This document shows, one piece after another, positions 59,131 to 64,000 of a DNA stretch of 64,000 nt (position 1 is its first letter; each line of letters opens with the position of its first letter). The translations under genes were made by a program, and so were the position numbers. This DNA is from Eumeta japonica (taxonomy: Eukaryota; Arthropoda; Insecta; Lepidoptera; Psychidae). Below the pieces are notes generated by a model. That model was not told the origin of the DNA, ran no database searches, and worked only from the letters and a program-made list of their open reading frames with translations. The DNA lies in NCBI GenBank assembly GCA_005406025.1, contig BGZK01000708.1:186001-250000 (forward strand), in the 5' to 3' direction.

Positions 59131-61297
59131 CCATCTTGGGCGATTATAGTTGGTGAATTGGTGTTTGGATTTTTAGATAATTTAGACCAAAAAATTGCCT
59201 AAACTTTTAGATTTGTTTTCATCCTTTTCGATATGAGTCACGAGGTAGATATCCTCAAGAAACTTGTTATGCTAGTCTATCGAATCAAAATGGAGCCTCA
59301 CATTTCTTCAAAGTCGACGTATCGCATATCGATAGTATTATTAACTTATTTTATTATTTATAATACCTGGTTGACCGGCTTTGCTGGATCTCTTTCGAGT
59401 TAGACGTAAAAATTCCTCCACGATAAAATTTTTATATTTAATTGCAATAATAGATGTTTATGTAAATAATATAGAAAATTTTCTGATAAATCAATTAATC
59501 CTAAAACGTTGCCAGTGTAATAATAGTTTAGTTTACATAAAATGATTTATGTATAAGAAGATGAAGTTCAGAAATGCACGTCGATCAATATTTTATTAAA
59601 AATGCTTAAAAACATAATCAGCCATGTTATAGTTTTCAAATAATTTAGCTGTCCTTTTACAGTTATTGTTTAATAATAAGTTTTAACATTAACTGGCGGA
59701 TACGAATTGGATATATTAGGAACTCAAATTTTGTTTATTTTTATGTTTGAAATCATGTAGTGTTGTTTGAAGAGACACTAGTGTAATCGGACATTAGAAC
59801 ATTGCTAAAGTGCATCATACTTTGAACATCCTACTTCTATATTCTATGATATAATATTATAAGCAATATAATGCTTCAAGTCAGCAACTCCCGCATAATA
59901 ATATGTACGTAATGGGTTTATTGGAAATTGCTTTAATGTTATAGATAACTTTTACTTCTCTTTTATTTTAGGTAATATTTTGCTTTCCTAGTTAATCTAG
60001 AACTGGATGTATTTGGAAATTGAGACAACCCACAGTCGTCAGTCGTATATCCGCCGTTTTCAAATGTTCGTTCGAGAGTGGCGCGTACGCACGCATCCTA
60101 AAGCAATACCGATACATACGTCCCTCAGAAGCAGCTCAAAGTCATGCGCCCGTACGCCCGGCAAGTGAGCATCCGAATGAGTGAATCGGCGCTCGGCGCC
60201 CGCGAAGAAAAAATTGCCGACGCAGCGAATTTACCTCGAGTCTGTTTTATACGTCGTCGTAACGAGTATTTCCTACACTCGGCTGGGACATAAATTTAAC
60301 GCAGGCGCGGGGACGTGACTATCCGACGATTTCTGCACCCCCAGAGAGATTGTCTTCGCTCGGAGCGCAGGCCTAAAATAGGAAACCCGCCTACGTTCTA
60401 GAAATAACGAGCGGGCGATCGCTCCGCCTCCGCGAATTGGCATTTACGCCAAAGGAACGAACTCGACAAATTGACGAAAGTACTGTTGGGAAGGAATTAT
60501 TGATGCCTCTTACTGAGATATTTCAATGAAATATAAGAAGAGTTGCTTTTCTAATTTTATATCAAGACTCTGAGTTAAATCACATAAAATTAAAGAAAAC
60601 TTTATAGTATTTCAGTTGGAATAATGCACTTCCAAGAAATTTTATTGAAATATGGAAACGACAAAGGCATCGCACCGTATGAAAGTATTCAAATTGGACT
60701 GGAACTCAGCCAAATGGTCAAATAATAAACTGTAATTTAAAGTTTTGCTTTTAATGGGAATTTTCTTAATATCTGGCAACAACATTGTAATATTATTTGA
60801 CTTAGTGACGTTTTAATGGAATGTTCGTAATCTATTATTTTTAAAAAGTTTAAATTTAATATCAAATTATCGTATTTCAAATTAATTGTACCGGTTTTTG
60901 TTTAAAAGAAATGTAATAATAAATATTTAATAAATGATATTACATGCATGTGATTTATTTTAGAGAAGAAAACAACTAAGTAACGTTAGAAAAAAAAGAT
61001 AATTAATGAAACATAGGTAACAACATTCTTATCCAATTCGGTCCAGAGAACGGACACAGAAATATTTTGGAAGACGAAGTGAAAATTCATGGCGTTACAA
61101 TTTACAATAATCATTAACTGCCACGCTTCAATTCCGTGACCTGCAATAGGAGAACCTTTGCCATTATCCGGCGCCGTGGAGGTGTGCTACGGCGTCACGG
61201 AGGCTGCATTTCAGTAAACGAGAACCGTTAAAAACCGGTCTAGTCATATACAAGATGGGGCAATATACATTTACCGTTTCTTTTCAAAATAACTTCC
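59131..61297. other. Intergenic sequence with a CpG-rich island at 60040-60450
   Basis: The 400-bp island is one of the largest in the window and has no long open frame, so it is a better regulatory candidate than coding. A smaller patch lies at 61130-61220. The rest is AT-rich. Confidence 0.45.
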
Positions 61298-61504
61298 ATG
61301 AAACAGTTACCGAAAGGATTCGAAAGAAAATTAAAGTTTCTTCCTGAAAAATACAGAAGAATACACAGGCATGAGTTAGGTTTCTTTTTAGACTATGTCG
61401 CACATGTAGCCGAACACCTGCAAGGACCTGTGAAAATGCTGGACGTTCTAAACGTGCTATCTCTGCATTCAGACCTATCCTGGACAGAGAGAGACACGCG
61501 CTAA
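61298..61504 (+). CDS. Unrecognised 68-codon open frame
   Basis: ATG-initiated; starts MKQLPKGFERKLKFLPEKYR, then HRHELGFFLDYVAHVAEHLQ and VKMLDVLNVLSLHSDLSW, ending in ERDTR and TAA. It has a basic N-terminus, an amphipathic-looking middle and no motif I can name. Composition is protein-like and unlike the Phe/Ile/Lys-rich chance frames nearby. No promoter or splice evidence. It could be a small secreted-less peptide gene, a coding exon or chance. Confidence 0.25.
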   Translation: MKQLPKGFERKLKFLPEKYRRIHRHELGFFLDYVAHVAEHLQGPVKMLDVLNVLSLHSDLSWTERDTR

Positions 61505-61694
61505 CTGGTCATCTCGTCCCTGTACGGATAAGGCAACGAAAGGATACACTGTAGCGAATTTCATTAAAACGCCTGTACGATCGTTGGATATTCATAAATA
61601 TAATTTAAATGTATTGGTTGTTTAAAAATGTCGGTCGTACACTATTTCGTTTTAAGTCTAGAAGAAATGTTACATACAAGCATAGAACTAGCTG
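61505..61694. other. Intergenic spacer
   Basis: Nothing recognised between the small frame and the repeat. Confidence 0.4.
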
Positions 61695-62450
61695 AAAAAA
61701 CCGACCAAGAGCATGTCGATCGTGCTCACTGTAGGATTCCGTAGCCTGCTACTACCAAGAAATGCTCTATAGATGAAAAGAACTACGTTGTTACACTTTT
61801 TTCATGTGTTCTGTGCGAAATAGGTATAAGCATTCTAATTGCCTATAACCAGAGAAACGAGTAGGTATGTCGACTATTACTCTTAAACTAGCGTAAACTA
61901 AAGTGCACCAGTGAAAGAATGTATTTTCATGCTAACTACGTCCATTTGTCGAGAAGCGCAGTTTTTTTTTTCAATTACTTAAAAACTGTATATCCGTTAT
62001 GTTTCAAATAATTTTATTTGAAAGTATTTATAAAGCATTACCTTTTTAATTTTTTCATATTTTTTGGACCCGCGCTTTAAAATATAAAGGGGAGAGACAC
62101 AATTTTTGGAGCGACTATCTCTGAACATATTCACTTAAAAAATGCTTAGAAACGTTAGTTTTTTATAAAACAACTGTCGAAATATGTACCACACTTTCAT
62201 GTTCGCAGAAATAAAATATTTTTAAATTTCTGTTACATGGATGGAGTGCTCCACTTATTATACAATATTTATTTTTGTTATTTAACTGTCAAACTAAGTA
62301 GCGTTTATACAAGACAGGTTAACTTAAAATTTCATTTATATACATTCTGTAGTTTTTGAGTAAAATGCCGACGAACATTACGGACGGACACACGGACGAC
62401 CTATAAGGGTTCTGTTTTTGCTATTAGGGCTCCAAACTCTAAAAACGTAG
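61695..62450 (+). repeat. Long interspersed repeat, copy 2
   Basis: Starts aaaaccgaccaagagcatgt, cgatcgtgctcactgtagg, attccgtagc, a start I recall from common lepidopteran repeats. It continues through actacgttgttac, ataggtataagc, gtgcaccagtgaaag, 'tgtcgagaagcgcag', 'gttacatggatggagtgc' and ends 'cctataagggttctgttttt', ctccaaactctaaaaacg. No open frame. Same orientation as copy 1 at 55690. Confidence 0.85.
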
Positions 62451-64000
62451 AACTGTAGATTTATAAAAGAAGAGAATAATCTTTCGTTGTCGTCAAAAAT
62501 GTTATATAAGTGACTTTAATGAGTATCTCATATTTGATAAAGAATATGTCTCAACCAAATACTACATTTAGCCAGAAGCCGTGCTTTGAAGCTCTTTTAA
62601 AGATTTTCAAGGAGACAGCTTCAACGGTAAACAATTTGTCCCTACTACTCTAATCGAAGCTGGCATTCGAACAACAGATTATACACCACGCTCACCGATA
62701 TGTAACCGTGAGGTTTAATCCAGTCACTTTAGGGAGGGACAGCTGATACTCGGTGCTCATCCTGGAAGGCAGAACGACTTACTTTCATGCTGCAGTTTCA
62801 AAAGACCAGAACGGAATCGATTCTCTTATGACTTTTGAGGCTGCAACGCGTCTACGCAGGCGCCGTCCGTCGAGACAAAGCCCCCGTCGTCGCAGGCGCC
62901 GCCGGCGAGCGCGCGGCTATCGCGATTTGTGCACAATTTACGGGCGAATAAAACTTGCGGTTTTTATGTGAAAATTACCTTTTATAGGTGGCGGCGCCCC
63001 GCGGGCGTTTTGAGCGTTTATTTCGGGGGCGCGCGTTCGGGCGCGTTTTATGGGCGGCAGCTATTGAAATTTCGATTTTATTATAGAGCCAGGCCGAAGG
63101 ATCTTCGTCTCTGTCACAGAAATTAGTTTTATATCATAACTACTAGAGAGAGAAGACGCAGTAGTATCTGCAGTTACGGAATATATTTATGGGGAAGCAG
63201 TAAACACGTTTGAGATAATGGTTCGTATACAGTAAATAATAACCGGACAATTGCGAATATAGGATTCGCATTCTGTGGGTTCCATATAACTTAATTATGT
63301 TTGTAGAAGCTTCATTAATCCAAAGTCTCAATGATTTTTGTCTGTTTTGTATACCGATCCTGACAACATATTGGACCTATAGAGTTTCTCAAACTCCCTT
63401 TTTTTTAAAAATATTTCGAATTTGATAAAAAGTAAAAGTTTTTAATAATCCTTAAGTTTTCATAGCTGGAAACTAAAAAATGTACTCCCGTATAGTAATA
63501 TATATCACGGTCTATACTCAAAGTACAAGTGTAAGTACAAACTTAATATGATTACAAAATCATATTTCTTTTTGTATGTAATGCATTTAGTCATGTTTTC
63601 GCTTCTTTTAAATACGATGATAACCTCGGTCTTGCTGACATTTATTTTCGTACCTCTTTTCTTAACAAAATTATTCATTTAAATAACCATCGCATATAAT
63701 TTTTCATTTTAGGAAAAGAAAAGACTTAAACATTACTGACATACACAGCATCGAATCCATATGGTATGGAATGGATCCTGCATAATTCGGCAAATATTTA
63801 TAATCTTTTTTGGAACAACTTTGTCAAAGAAACCATAGTCACTAAAGTAGCCGTTTCTAAGAAAAATAAGCCAAAATGTAAACGTGTAAATTCACTAGAT
63901 ACAATCTTAAGTGATACGCATATGATGAGCGCCTCGCACCCTTCCCTTCTGCAACGTCGCACGAGGGTCGGACGCGGGCGCACCAGCAATGCATCGTCGC
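62451..64000. other. Intergenic sequence with CpG-rich islands at 62840-63070 and 63920-64000
   Basis: The first island has an Arg-rich frame (62753-62971) produced by cgccg repeats. The second runs off the window end; on the minus strand a 63-codon ATG frame (63798-63989) starts in it, but the window edge prevents judging it. AT-rich between them. Confidence 0.4.

Overview
The window reads as an insect nuclear genome, almost certainly a moth or butterfly. It is AT-rich and sparse in genes. It carries repeats I recognise from Lepidoptera: a tRNA-headed SINE, mori-type mariners, Helitron tails ending in CTAG, a repeat whose end carries a 'cggaacccttatag'-type motif, and a short repeat tail containing 'gcaagaaactcag'. 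No complete host gene is visible. Most open frames over 60 codons are chance frames or broken pieces of transposons. Against the AT-rich background stand about fifteen short CpG-rich islands of 100-400 bp. They look like promoters or conserved regulatory elements, and a few look like exons.

Layout. 1-5800: intergenic, with one SINE (527-668), a purine-rich repeat tract and several CpG islands. 5818-9140: a decayed Ty1/copia retrotransposon lacking gag and the 5' LTR, with another repeat inserted in its reverse transcriptase. 9233-11430: a Helitron keeping a broken Rep region and the 3' hairpin/CTAG end but no helicase. 15884-18385: a 2.5-kb tandem array of about 49 copies of a 51-52 bp unit, arranged in higher-order repeats of three (A-B-C, 155 bp) and, at the right end, four (A-E-B-C). 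19985-20128: a hAT-type MITE. 22337-22567 (minus strand): the best host-gene signal, a TATA box, a 5' UTR and a 48-codon first exon ending in a consensus splice donor. 23538-24150: a candidate exon and a foldback MITE. 26885-28140: a non-LTR reverse transcriptase relic. 31839-31924: a candidate terminal coding exon on the plus strand. 32430-33305 and 40680-42555: two mori-type mariners, the second split by a non-LTR fragment. 35200-36091, 51100-51467 and 54770-54967: non-autonomous Helitrons or their remnants. 43836-43957: another candidate exon. 45966-47205: a different mariner, followed directly by a perfect-TIR mariner-type MITE (47221-47378). 48060-48330: a minisatellite. 55690-56550 and 61695-62450: two direct copies of one long interspersed repeat, with inverted fragments at 24965 and 40240. 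57840-58006: a hAT MITE with a perfect 8-bp target duplication.

How it fits together. The window looks like a large intergenic or intronic region between regulatory genes, filled by successive transposon waves. At least one host gene starts near 22567 and runs leftward on the minus strand, beyond what I can join. All transposase, RT and Rep frames are broken, so no autonomous element is active here. All family names come from recognised motifs, not database searches.
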